From: Berryella intestinalis
Lineage (GTDB): Bacteria > Actinomycetota > Coriobacteriia > Coriobacteriales > Eggerthellaceae
Assembly (NCBI RefSeq): GCF_000814825.1
Contig: NZ_CP009302.1
Span: 1,612,001-1,676,000, forward strand
Reading direction: 5' to 3'
Length of the DNA: 64,000 bases
Shown here: positions 44,297 to 52,239 of the stretch, one piece after another
Numbering within the stretch: the stretch's first letter is position 1
Layout of the letters: the number at the start of each line of letters is the position of its first letter
Notes under the pieces: model-generated
What the model was told of the DNA's origin: nothing
Database searches by the model: none
The model's input: only the letters and a program-made list of their open reading frames with translations
Position numbers and translations under genes: made by a program

Positions 44297-45207
44297 AGTT
44301 CCTCCCCCCTGATGTGAAACGCCATGAACTCCTCGATGCTGATCGGATCGCATGGGATGTCGGGAAACGCGCGGGCGAAGCCGAATCGGTCGGGCACCAG
44401 AACGTCCACGCTGTAGGCGTGGCGCCGAGCCAGCACGCGGTCCCCGGCGGCCTTGCAGTGCGCCGTCACCGGTTCAACCTGGTCGACGCGGCAGCGCGCG
44501 ATCCCGAACCGCTCCCTCAGGTCGTCTTTCGGAACGTCGAACACACCGCGCCCCGCGTCGATGCACACCACCGTATCGGCCACTTTTTCGAGGTCGGATG
44601 TGATGTGCGTAGAGAACAGGATGCCGTGTTCCCCATCGGAGACGTAATCGAGCAGGATGTCGAGGGTCTCGTCCCGCGCCATGGGATCGAGGCCCGCCGT
44701 CGCCTCGTCTAAAACGAGCAGGCGCGTCTCGAACGACAGCGCAGCGGCCAGCGACAGCTTCATCGCCATGCCGCGGGAAAGCTCTTTGACGGTCTTCTTC
44801 CCCGTGAGGCCGAATTCGCCCATCAACCGGTTGAATCGTGCAGAATCCCAGGTAGTATGCATAGCCTGGCCCAAAGGATCGATGCTGCTCAGGGGAAGCG
44901 CCGACGGAAACGGGCAGGTATCGGGCACATATCCCACCTGCTCCATGCATCGACGGTAGTCGGCCGCCGGCACCCTGCGATAGCCGCCTTCAGCCACAGG
45001 GCCGAAGACCTCCTCGCCGAACAGGACGATCCTACCCGCATCGGGATTCACCAATCCCAACAGCGATTTGATGGTAGTCGACTTGCCCGCACCGTTCGAC
45101 CCCACCAGGCCGGTCACGCATCCCGCATCGACGCTCAGATCGACGGACCTGAGAGCGAAGTCGCCGAAGCGCTTCTCGAGGCCCCGAATCGAGACAAGGT
45201 TTCCCAT
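44293..45207 (-). CDS. ABC transporter ATP-binding protein (YtrB/EcsA-like)
   Basis: The 304-residue ATPase has Walker A GSNGAGKST (35-43), a signature LSRGMAMKLSLAAAL and Walker B LLVLDEATAGLDPMARDE, then a C-terminal extension of about 80 residues seen in GntR-linked exporters. It lies between a YtrA-type GntR regulator (13 bp upstream) and an overlapping permease gene, the arrangement of the ytr-like operons that respond to cell-envelope stress in Gram-positives. That role is inferred from context. Confidence 0.85.
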   Translation of the reverse strand: MGNLVSIRGLEKRFGDFALRSVDLSVDAGCVTGLVGSNGAGKSTTIKSLLGLVNPDAGRIVLFGEEVFGPVAEGGYRRVPAADYRRCMEQVGYVPDTCPFPSALPLSSIDPLGQAMHTTWDSARFNRLMGEFGLTGKKTVKELSRGMAMKLSLAAALSFETRLLVLDEATAGLDPMARDETLDILLDYVSDGEHGILFSTHITSDLEKVADTVVCIDAGRGVFDVPKDDLRERFGIARCRVDQVEPVTAHCKAAGDRVLARRHAYSVDVLVPDRFGFARAFPDIPCDPISIEEFMAFHIRGEEL

Positions 45208-45219
45208 GCCCGCTCCTCT

Positions 45220-45597
45220 CTATCCGACGCCCTCCGAAAGGACGTCGATCATGTCGTGCACATCGGACACGGAAAGGCCCGCCGCCCGAGACGACGCCAG
45301 CGCCGCCTCGAGCTGCTTCTCGACCTGGCGGATACGCTCTTCCCGAAGGACGTCGCCGCTTCCGCCCGCAACGAAGCTCCCTTTTCCGGGGATCGTGTCG
45401 ATGAACCCCTGCGACTCGAGGTCGGTGTAGGACCGCTTCGTGGTGATCACGCTGACCCGAAGATCGTTCGCGAGCGATCTGATCGAGGGAAGCGCATCCC
45501 CCTCGCTCAGGTCACCCGACAGGATCGCGTCGCGGATCTGCGAAGCGATCTGCTCGTAGATAGGTCGGTCACCCGAATTCGAAATGACGATGTTCAC
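45220..45597 (-). CDS. GntR family regulator, YtrA subfamily
   Basis: This short GntR protein (125 residues) has an N-terminal winged helix, DRPIYEQIASQIRDAILSGDLSEGDALPSIRSLANDLRVSVITTKRSYTDLE, and only a short helical tail, as in YtrA repressors. It starts with GTG at 45597 with GGAGAGG upstream; the frame extends 38 codons further but with no family similarity. It is the first gene of the regulator-ATPase-permease operon and likely an autorepressor acting at the palindrome at 45658-45682. Confidence 0.85.
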   Translation of the reverse strand: MNIVISNSGDRPIYEQIASQIRDAILSGDLSEGDALPSIRSLANDLRVSVITTKRSYTDLESQGFIDTIPGKGSFVAGGSGDVLREERIRQVEKQLEAALASSRAAGLSVSDVHDMIDVLSEGVG

Positions 45598-45657
45598 GTG
45601 CCTCTCCGTTCCCGCAAAAGCCGGCCTCTCGCGGAATGAAATCGACATAGCATGCAT

Positions 45658-45708
45658 ACTGTATATGTACGATATATACAGTATATACAGAGACAGGGGC
45701 CCTTGCAA
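45658..45708 (-). promoter_or_regulatory. GntR operon promoter with 25-bp palindromic operator
   Basis: On the minus strand TTGCAA (45708-45703) - 17 bp - TATACT (45685-45680) forms a good promoter. A perfect palindrome with 9-bp arms ACTGTATAT (45658-45666) and ATATACAGT (45674-45682) and a 7-bp centre overlaps the -10 box and start region. This is the position and TA-rich symmetry expected of YtrA-type operators, so binding would block transcription. Confidence 0.8.
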
Positions 45709-45771
45709 CACAAAAACCCAAGCTTCCGGCCGAACCCGCGATCGGCGCTTGGCGCGCCTTCCACCAAGCGC

Positions 45772-45810
45772 CCCGAAAAACCGAAAAGCCCCTCGACCGA
45801 AGGGCTTTTC
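45772..45810 (-). terminator. terminator after the hemerythrin gene
   Basis: Perfect 9-bp arms GAAAAGCCC (45783-45791) and GGGCTTTTC (45802-45810) are followed on the minus strand by GGTTTTTCGG. A further 9-bp inverted repeat (GGCGCTTGG/CCAAGCGCC) lies just beyond at 45744-45772. It ends the hcp operon before the GntR promoter. Confidence 0.8.
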
Positions 45811-45856
45811 TCATGAACGGGCAAACGCGCGGTTTATCGGGGGGCGCCTTGTGCGC

Positions 45857-46354
45857 TCAACCGATCTTCGGAACGTAGGCGAGCGCTTCGCGGTTCAGGC
45901 GCTCCCACGTTTCGGCATCGAGCTGACGTTCGGCGAAGGGGTACACCACCGTGTTCTCCTTCTCGATATGGCGCCGGATCATGTGCACGTACTCCATGCC
46001 CCAGCTGATGATCTCGAGCTTGTCGGCAACCGAAGGGTCCGCAGCGTAGCGCTCGCACGCGGCGGAAAGCTCCCTCACGCACATGCGCCCCTCATCGTGC
46101 TCGACCAGCATGCCGTGCTGGATGAGGTTTTCCGCAACCTTGCCGAGCTGCTTGGTCATCTCGGCGAACAGGATGTCTTCTTCCTTCATGTGATGGGTGG
46201 CATCGCCGAACTCGCGGATGAATTCGACGATGGATGCGAATTCGTCCGCATCGAACGCGTCGCGCTCCATAAGCTCGATGCTCATCTGCTCGAGGCGGGC
46301 GGCCGCCTCGAGAATGCGGTCGTGCTCTTCGACCAGGATATCGATCAGCAGCAT
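45857..46354 (-). CDS. hemerythrin-domain protein
   Basis: This 165-residue four-helix non-haem di-iron protein has the ligand pattern EEHDRI, ATHHMKEEDILF, HGMLVEHDEGR and HIEKENTVVYPF, the spacing of hemerythrin-like proteins that bind or detoxify O2 or NO or repair Fe-S clusters. GGAGGT lies 5 bases before the ATG. It begins immediately after the preceding hypothetical gene in the hcp operon, which suggests a role in nitrosative/oxidative defence. Confidence 0.9.
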   Translation of the reverse strand: MLLIDILVEEHDRILEAAARLEQMSIELMERDAFDADEFASIVEFIREFGDATHHMKEEDILFAEMTKQLGKVAENLIQHGMLVEHDEGRMCVRELSAACERYAADPSVADKLEIISWGMEYVHMIRRHIEKENTVVYPFAERQLDAETWERLNREALAYVPKIG

Positions 46355-46355
46355 G

Positions 46356-46928
46356 CTACACCTCCGTGCTCAAACGAAACGTACCCGCACCCATCGGGGA
46401 AAACGCGAAACCCAGGGTACGCGCGAACCCGCGCATCCACGCCGTGCGCAAATCGAGGTACCCGACGGCGGGATGGGCCGTCGCATCGATGCTCCAGACG
46501 ATCTCGTCGGGATCGTTCGACACCAGCGACATCAGCCCGTCGCAGGGCATGCCGTCGAGCCAGGCCGCATCCAAAGCGTTCCATGCGGCGGCGAGTTCGA
46601 GCGGACCGGCCTGCCGTGCGGCCCGCTCCCCCATCGACTCGAGGTGGGACGCCAGGTCTTCCGCACGATCGACTATCGGAGCGCACGCGAACGCAAGCGA
46701 GCGCTCGGCGTTATCGACCAGCGCGCTCAGACTTCCGTGGATCTGAGACAGGTCGATGACCTGCTCGATATCCCCCTGCGGTGCGGGCCATGCGGCCGCA
46801 AGGGCTTCGGCGTGCCCGGACGTCCAACCCTGCGCGTCGGAAAAGCGCGCGATCTCCTCGGCGGTCGCATGGACCGAGCGCGCCTTCGCGTACATGCGGT
46901 GGTGGATAGGGCCGAGAAATGCGCTCAT
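46356..46928 (-). CDS. conserved-looking hypothetical protein in the hcp operon
   Basis: I do not firmly recognise this 190-residue soluble protein. It begins MSAFLGPIHHRMYAKARSVH and is mostly helical, with AAAWNALDAAWLDGMPCDG and two conserved-looking histidines at residues 9-10. A vaguely similar opening (FLGPIH..MY.K) occurs in clostridial proteins encoded near hybrid-cluster genes, but I recall this only weakly. AAAGGAG lies upstream of the ATG. It sits between hcp (108 bp) and the hemerythrin gene (1 bp), so a role with them is inferred from context. Confidence 0.6.
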   Translation of the reverse strand: MSAFLGPIHHRMYAKARSVHATAEEIARFSDAQGWTSGHAEALAAAWPAPQGDIEQVIDLSQIHGSLSALVDNAERSLAFACAPIVDRAEDLASHLESMGERAARQAGPLELAAAWNALDAAWLDGMPCDGLMSLVSNDPDEIVWSIDATAHPAVGYLDLRTAWMRGFARTLGFAFSPMGAGTFRLSTEV

Positions 46929-47036
46929 GGCGCTCCTTTCGATCGGAGGAGACGAGGTTCGATAGGACGATGCGCCCCTCCCCGATGCGCGCAGAGGAAT
47001 GGGCGCGCATCGGACGGGCGCTTGGGAAAAACGAAG

Positions 47037-48866
47037 CTAGGCGTTCAGCTTCTCGAGGATGGGCTCGACGGCCAGGCCGTGGACGAGCGCCGCATCGGCC
47101 AGCGATTCGCTTTGCGAAGCGGGGCAGCCCATGCAGCCCATTCCGGCGGCCTCCAGGATGGCGACCGCACCGGGATGCTTGCGGATGATCTCGCCCACCA
47201 GCATATCGGCGGTGATGGCGTCTGCCTTGGCGGCAGCGGCTGCCTCTTCGCCGAAGAACAGAGCGAGGTCGTCTTCCACCGTGCCGATGCCGGCAATGCC
47301 GAAGTTCTCGACGAGGACGCCGGCAACCGTCGGCGAGAGGAACGCCGGCAGGGTGGGCCCGAGGTGGATGTTCTTCACGCCCAGGTGGAGCAGGGCGAGA
47401 AGCACGATAACGGCCTTCTGCTCGTACCAGGCGATGTTGTAGACGATGGGAAGGTCGTTGATGTCGTCGAGGCCGAACACTTCCTGGAGCTTCATCGCGA
47501 TGACCGCAAGCGAATACGAGTCGTTGCACTGGCCTGCATCCAGAACGCGCGGGATGCCGTTGATGTCGCCCAGGTCGAGCTTGTTGTACTTGTACTTCGC
47601 GCAACCCGCCGTGAGGATGACGGCGTCTTTCGGAAGCGCCTTGGCGAAGTCGGTGTAGTAGTTGCGGCTCTTCGCGCGGCCGTCGCAACCGGCCATGACG
47701 ACGAACTTCTTGATGGCTCCGGCCTTCACCGCGTCGACCACGGCGTCGGCGAGCGCGAGCACCTGGTTGTGGGCGAACCCGCCGACGATGGACCCCTCTT
47801 CGATCTGGACCGGGGGCTCGCAGCGCTTCGCGTGCTCGATCAGGGCGCTGAAATCCTTGCGGCCGTTCTCATCGGCCTCGATATGAGGGCAACCCTCGAA
47901 ACCCGACGCCCCGGTGGTGTAGATGCGCTCGGCCACCTCGCCGCGCGGGGGAACGATGCAGTTCGTGGTGAACAGGATGGGGCCGTTGAAGCTCTTGAAC
48001 TCCTCGCGCTGCTTCCACCAGGCGTTACCGTAGTTGCCCACCAGGTTCTCGTACTTTTTGAACTGGGGATAATAGTGCGCGGGCAGCATCTCGGAGTGCG
48101 TGTACACGTCCACGCCCGTGCCCTGGGTCTGCTCGAGCAGCATCTCGAGATCGTGCAGGTCGTGACCGGAAACGAGGATGGCGGGGTTGTTGCGCACGCC
48201 GATGTTCACGCTGGTGATCTCGGGGTTGCCGTATGCGCCGGTGTTCGCGGCATCCAGGGCGGCCATGACGTCCACACCGTACTTGCCGGTCTCGAGGGTA
48301 AGCGCGATCAGCGCATCGGCGCTCAGGGAGTCGTCGCGGGTCTTGGCAAGGGCATCCTGCAAGAACGCATCGACCTCGGGGAGGAACGTGCCGAACGCGT
48401 TGACATGGTGGTTGTAAGCCGCCATGCCCTTCAGGCCGTAGGTGATGAGCTCGCGCAGGCTCCGGACGTCCTCGTTCTCGGTTGCCATGACGCCGACCTG
48501 GGAAGACAGCGCATCCCAGTCACCTTCGCCATCCCATGCGTCGATGGCGGCGTCGCCCAGCCGGGCGTTCAGCTCGAGGGTGGCCTTCACGGTCTGGCCG
48601 ATGCGGGCGCTGATGGCCTCGTTGTCGAAATTGGCGTTGGTGATGGTGACGAACAGGTTCTCGGTCACCATATAGTTCACTGCGTTGTCGATCTCGGCTC
48701 CCTGGGCGCGCAAAGCGGTAGTCACGCGAGCGAGGTTGCGCGTCGCGAACATCAGGAGATCCTGCAGGTTCGCGGTCTCGGGGGATTTTCCGCACACGCC
48801 GGAAACGGTGCAGGCGCTGCAACCGGCCGTCTCCTGGCACTGATAGCAATACATCTTGGATTCCAT
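47037..48866 (-). CDS. hcp: hybrid-cluster protein (hydroxylamine/NO reductase) with C-terminal DUF1858 domain
   Basis: Hcp carries a [4Fe-4S] cluster and a hybrid Fe-S-O cluster and reduces NO or hydroxylamine under anaerobic nitrosative stress. The N-terminal cysteines C7-x2-C10-x8-C19-x5-C25 match the class I pattern. Later motifs include [39 protein letters not shown] and [10 protein letters not shown]. Residues from about 550 to 609 form an extra domain ([18 protein letters not shown] and [11 protein letters not shown]) like the DUF1858/ScdA-N domain. The ATG at 48866 starts [11 protein letters not shown]; upstream codons lack a site. An Fnr/Crp-like palindrome lies 61-78 bp upstream. 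Confidence 0.93.
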   Translation of the reverse strand: MESKMYCYQCQETAGCSACTVSGVCGKSPETANLQDLLMFATRNLARVTTALRAQGAEIDNAVNYMVTENLFVTITNANFDNEAISARIGQTVKATLELNARLGDAAIDAWDGEGDWDALSSQVGVMATENEDVRSLRELITYGLKGMAAYNHHVNAFGTFLPEVDAFLQDALAKTRDDSLSADALIALTLETGKYGVDVMAALDAANTGAYGNPEITSVNIGVRNNPAILVSGHDLHDLEMLLEQTQGTGVDVYTHSEMLPAHYYPQFKKYENLVGNYGNAWWKQREEFKSFNGPILFTTNCIVPPRGEVAERIYTTGASGFEGCPHIEADENGRKDFSALIEHAKRCEPPVQIEEGSIVGGFAHNQVLALADAVVDAVKAGAIKKFVVMAGCDGRAKSRNYYTDFAKALPKDAVILTAGCAKYKYNKLDLGDINGIPRVLDAGQCNDSYSLAVIAMKLQEVFGLDDINDLPIVYNIAWYEQKAVIVLLALLHLGVKNIHLGPTLPAFLSPTVAGVLVENFGIAGIGTVEDDLALFFGEEAAAAAKADAITADMLVGEIIRKHPGAVAILEAAGMGCMGCPASQSESLADAALVHGLAVEPILEKLNA

Positions 48867-49070
48867 GGTCCCGCCTCTCAATGGGATTGACAATGGATCC
48901 AACCTACGCGCTACGCGCACCACTGTATGTTGTTCTTACAACATTGCGCACAAACTTTTGAGAACGGACAGGCGACGCGAGGAAGAAGCTGAAGGCCGGA
49001 GGTAGACCAGGAAAACGTCCGCCAATCGCACCGCAAATACATCGGATGAGCTGAGTTTCGAAGTCTTTAT
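48867..49070. other. hcp upstream region
   Basis: Together with the repeat array at 49071-49145, this 316-base gap separates hcp from the next gene's stop codon. It contains the palindrome at 48927-48944 described separately; no coding sequence is supported. Confidence 0.5.
48927..48944 (-). promoter_or_regulatory. Crp/Fnr-like palindrome upstream of hcp
   Basis: The perfect 18-bp palindrome ATGTTGT-tctt-ACAACAT contains the TTGT-N4/6-ACAA core layout of Crp/Fnr-family sites. If it lies at -41.5 the start would be near 48894, with TAGGTT around 48905-48900 as a plausible -10. Such regulators (HcpR, Fnr) commonly activate hcp. The regulator is not in this window. Confidence 0.6.
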
Positions 49071-49145
49071 GCGACGATAATCACCTATCGTCGCAATCGT
49101 TGTACAACGATACGCTCCTATCGTTGCACAATCGTTGCGACGATA
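49071..49145. repeat. cluster of seven GCGACGAT/ATCGTTGC-type half-sites
   Basis: Within 75 bp, copies of an 8-9 bp element occur in alternating orientation: 49071-49079 (GCGACGATA), 49086-49094 (TATCGTCGC), 49096-49103 (ATCGTTGT), 49104-49111 (ACAACGAT), 49119-49127 (TATCGTTGC), 49131-49138 (ATCGTTGC) and 49137-49144 (GCGACGAT). The first pair is a perfect 9-bp-arm palindrome with a 6-base centre. The second pair is a perfect 16-bp palindrome. It lies upstream of hcp and just downstream of the transglutaminase-like gene. Confidence 0.7.
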
Positions 49146-49182
49146 CGACGAAAGGTCGGCAAACCCCTGCTTGGGCCCTACC

Positions 49183-51231
49183 TCACAAACGCGACTTGAA
49201 TACCGGGTCTCCCCAGCTATGGGTGGAAGACATCTTCTCGTCGTCCATCGGCAGCAGGAGGTATCTGTTCGGCGTTCTGCGCCCCTCGGTGTCGTTCCAT
49301 GTGGAATCGACGGAATACCACTGACCATCGACCTTGACCTGGTTCCATGCATGGCCCTCGTTGCTGGAAGTGGCTTCGCCCGTCACGACCATGGAGGTCA
49401 ACCCTGCCTTCTGGGCCAGGATCTGGAATGCCTGGGCGTAACCCTCGCACACGGCCTTGCCCTCTACGAAAACACCCGTCGCCTGGTGATCCGACACATC
49501 GTCCGGCTTCGCGACAATGTCTCTGTTCGACTCGTAATCGTAGGTTGCGTTGGCGGCGATCCAGTCGTTGATGGCGATCACCTTGTCGCGTTCGCTCATG
49601 CCCGGCGTGATGATGCGGGCAATCACATCGTCCGCTGAAGCAGCGCTTTCCTTGAACCCGTTGAGGCGATCCTTGGATTCAAGTAGATAGGTCACTCCGA
49701 CCACGCCGCCTCGCGCCCGGCTGAAGGAGTACCTGGAAAACATCGGAACCGTGGGGTTCAGTCCGTAGACCTCTTCGAACGCCATCCGCAACGTATGCGG
49801 GTCGTCGGCTTCCGGGAAGCGCGAAACGTCGATCACCTCTTCGCCGTTCATCATGTTGGCGGCAAGGTACTTCGTGAGGCTCATCGTCCCCACCGGCTCC
49901 ACGTCGGTCTTCGGGTACGTGTCGGCGATTTTCGCATCGCCGATATCGGAGGGATAGCCGATCTCCAGCACGCCGGCTCCCGTCAGAAGGCCTTCCCGAG
50001 CCTCCTTGTTCAGCTCCTCCAGCTTCTCCTTGTAGGTTGCGGGATCCACGTTGTCCACGGTGAAGCCGCACAAGAGCTTGGATGAGCCAACAGCGGCCTT
50101 CACGCCGAGGCGATCTCCTTGCAGCGTGGCATGCTCGACATCGAAAACCACCGGATACGAGCGCGTGCGGCCATCGGCCATGAGCACGGGAACCGTGCTG
50201 GGAACAGAGGCGAGTCCATCCAGAGCGGCAGAGGAGCCGCCCATGAGCTTCTTCCAAGCCGTCTCGTTGATGGAGATCGGAACGTTTGCCAGGATGCCCT
50301 CGATGTCGATGGGGTCGGAAAGGTACGAGGTCTTGTTATCCCCGACGGCGATCACCGCCAGGGTTCTTCCCGGGCCGTTGCGCAAAGCCTCGGTCGCAAC
50401 GGCGTCGAACCCGCTGCCCTCAGAGCCCTTGGAGCGCTCTCTATCGTGGAAAACGCAGTTGACCTCGGATGACAAAGGCGTGTATTCGTCGGAGTTCCAC
50501 GAGGTGTCCTCCGAAAGGCCGACGAGCCGCGGCGCCAATTCCGCTTTCCCGCTATCGGGAAGGGGATAGTTCTTCATCGTGACGATCTTGTAGCCGACGG
50601 CCCCTTCCACGGGATCCCACGTGACGTCGAGCGAGCCGTCTTCGCGCTGCGTGCACTGGACATGCTGCGGGGCGGGAAGGAGGTTGTCATCGGAAACGCG
50701 AATGCGGCGCACCACCGGGCGCTCCAACAGGCGGCCGGTATCGGTGTCGTTGTACTGCACCAGGTAGTAGATCGGCAGGCTGCCCCATCCGCCGAATCCC
50801 ACCACTTCGCGCGCAGAGGACGCGATCGTCTTCTCGATGCCGCCCTTTTCCACGGCGTTGTTGCCGACGAGGTAGTCGTCGCTTATCCGCTCGCCGAAAC
50901 CGTCGTTAGGGCCCACCACGATCTCCTGGAAGCCGTACTCGATCTGGATGGGGAGCTCGATCTCGAAGTTCGTGTCGGCGTACAGGCGAAACATCTTCTG
51001 CTCGCCGTTTACGTCCTTCTCCACCGAAGAGCGCTTCACCGAGGTGGGGATGGTCAGCGCCTCATCCTGACCGATGGTCTGCACACCCTCCATCATCGTG
51101 AAGGGGTCGTCGGTGCTTTCGCGCAGCTTATCGATGGCATCGCCCTCGGCGGCGAGCGCCGTCACGGGCGAGAGAGCCGTGAATGCCAGGACAACGGAGG
51201 CGAGTGCGGAGGCGAGAATCTTCTTGCGCAT
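49183..51231 (-). CDS. secreted protein with C-terminal transglutaminase-like domain
   Basis: The 682-residue protein has a signal peptide (MRKKILASALASVVLAFTALS, cleavage near ALAAE). A beta-rich N-terminal region includes a fibronectin-III-like stretch (QREDGSLDVTWDPVEGAVGYKI, about 195-220). The C-terminal transglutaminase-like fold has the catalytic triad C595 (KAVCEGYAQAF), H627 (EGHAWNQV) and D642 (SVDSTWND). Bacterial proteins of this layout act as extracellular proteases or cross-linking enzymes; the activity here is unknown. The ATG at 51231 has GAGGGG upstream and lies one base after the lipoprotein gene's stop. Confidence 0.85.
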   Translation of the reverse strand: MRKKILASALASVVLAFTALSPVTALAAEGDAIDKLRESTDDPFTMMEGVQTIGQDEALTIPTSVKRSSVEKDVNGEQKMFRLYADTNFEIELPIQIEYGFQEIVVGPNDGFGERISDDYLVGNNAVEKGGIEKTIASSAREVVGFGGWGSLPIYYLVQYNDTDTGRLLERPVVRRIRVSDDNLLPAPQHVQCTQREDGSLDVTWDPVEGAVGYKIVTMKNYPLPDSGKAELAPRLVGLSEDTSWNSDEYTPLSSEVNCVFHDRERSKGSEGSGFDAVATEALRNGPGRTLAVIAVGDNKTSYLSDPIDIEGILANVPISINETAWKKLMGGSSAALDGLASVPSTVPVLMADGRTRSYPVVFDVEHATLQGDRLGVKAAVGSSKLLCGFTVDNVDPATYKEKLEELNKEAREGLLTGAGVLEIGYPSDIGDAKIADTYPKTDVEPVGTMSLTKYLAANMMNGEEVIDVSRFPEADDPHTLRMAFEEVYGLNPTVPMFSRYSFSRARGGVVGVTYLLESKDRLNGFKESAASADDVIARIITPGMSERDKVIAINDWIAANATYDYESNRDIVAKPDDVSDHQATGVFVEGKAVCEGYAQAFQILAQKAGLTSMVVTGEATSSNEGHAWNQVKVDGQWYSVDSTWNDTEGRRTPNRYLLLPMDDEKMSSTHSWGDPVFKSRL

Positions 51232-51232
51232 A

Positions 51233-52000
51233 TCAGTTCCCCTCGAAAGCATCGACGTGAATTACCTTGGCATAGACGACCTCGTCCTCGCCGACCACCC
51301 GGCTGTAGGCCACCGCGTAGAGGGGCGCCCCCGGCGTCTTCGCCTCGTAGACGATCGACGAGCTGGCCGTTTGCCCGGGACTCGTGCCGCTCTCGAACGC
51401 CTTGGCCAGGTCATCCGAGGAAGCTGAAGGCCCTTCGCCCGTCAGGCGCTTGCGATCCGCAAAGCCCAGCATGGAATCTGCAACGGAATCCAGGGCGAAC
51501 ACCTCGCCTTCTTTCGGGAGAGTCGAGGGGTCCTGGGTGAAGAAGTAGCTCATTTGGAACGGAACATCGAGGGGCTGACGCAGGTCGGAACGGTTCGTCC
51601 CATCGTAGGAAACGGTGACGAGCTCGGTGTCGGGATCGTCGGGGTAGCGCGCGCTACGATCGACCTTGGTCAGCTTGAACTGGAACTCCCCAAGCGAGGT
51701 GAACGCGACGAACGCTCCGTCCTCGTAGCTGGAAGCGTTGCTCTCAAGAAGCTTCTCCGCCTTCGCACGGGCGTCGCCGGAAGGGCCGTCGGAGTGATTC
51801 CCATTCGGGCTTTCTCCAGACTTTCCGGCATTGGCCTCGAGGAACGGGTTCGTCCGGGTTTCGAAGAACTTCACTTCCCTGTAGGCTTCGCTTTCCGACG
51901 CCGAGCCCTTGCCTGCGTCGCCCCCTGTGCATCCCGTGCACGAAAGGACGATGGCTGCAACCGCCAAAACGGCGCATATCCTGCTCCGAGAAATCCCCAT
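51233..52000 (-). CDS. putative exported lipoprotein
   Basis: The 255-residue protein has a short basic N-terminus, a hydrophobic stretch (AVLAVAAIVLSCTGC) and a lipobox-like cysteine at 20 or 23, followed by a Gly/Ser-rich linker, so it is probably membrane-anchored. The globular part is beta-rich (GEFQFKLTKVDRSARY, TVSYDGTNRSDLRQPLDVPFQMSYFF), suggestive of an immunoglobulin-like fold such as DUF4352, but I cannot name a family. AAGGAG lies 8 bases before the ATG. It is co-transcribed with the transglutaminase-like gene; the two probably function together at the cell surface. Confidence 0.7.
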   Translation of the reverse strand: MGISRSRICAVLAVAAIVLSCTGCTGGDAGKGSASESEAYREVKFFETRTNPFLEANAGKSGESPNGNHSDGPSGDARAKAEKLLESNASSYEDGAFVAFTSLGEFQFKLTKVDRSARYPDDPDTELVTVSYDGTNRSDLRQPLDVPFQMSYFFTQDPSTLPKEGEVFALDSVADSMLGFADRKRLTGEGPSASSDDLAKAFESGTSPGQTASSSIVYEAKTPGAPLYAVAYSRVVGEDEVVYAKVIHVDAFEGN

Positions 52001-52239
52001 CTGCTCGCTCCTTCGGACACCGTTGCCGGCACACGAACGCATCCGTTTCCCATGCTATCGGTGCGGCCTGGTTTTTCGGCCCTCCCGGTTTGCGCGTCGA
52101 CCGCGCGTTGCTTTCTCCCATAACCCTGCGCACTCTGCGGGGCAAAGCGGCCCGAATAAGAGTGCGGACGTAATCGATTGTAGCAGCGGGACTACCGTTC
52201 GACCAGTAACCGGGCGCGAACGGGAGCTTGCGGCGGCGC

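Noticed and set aside
49071-49145. Repeat array considered as a CRISPR
   Set aside because: The repeats are only 8-9 bases, alternate in orientation and lack constant-length spacers; no cas genes are present.
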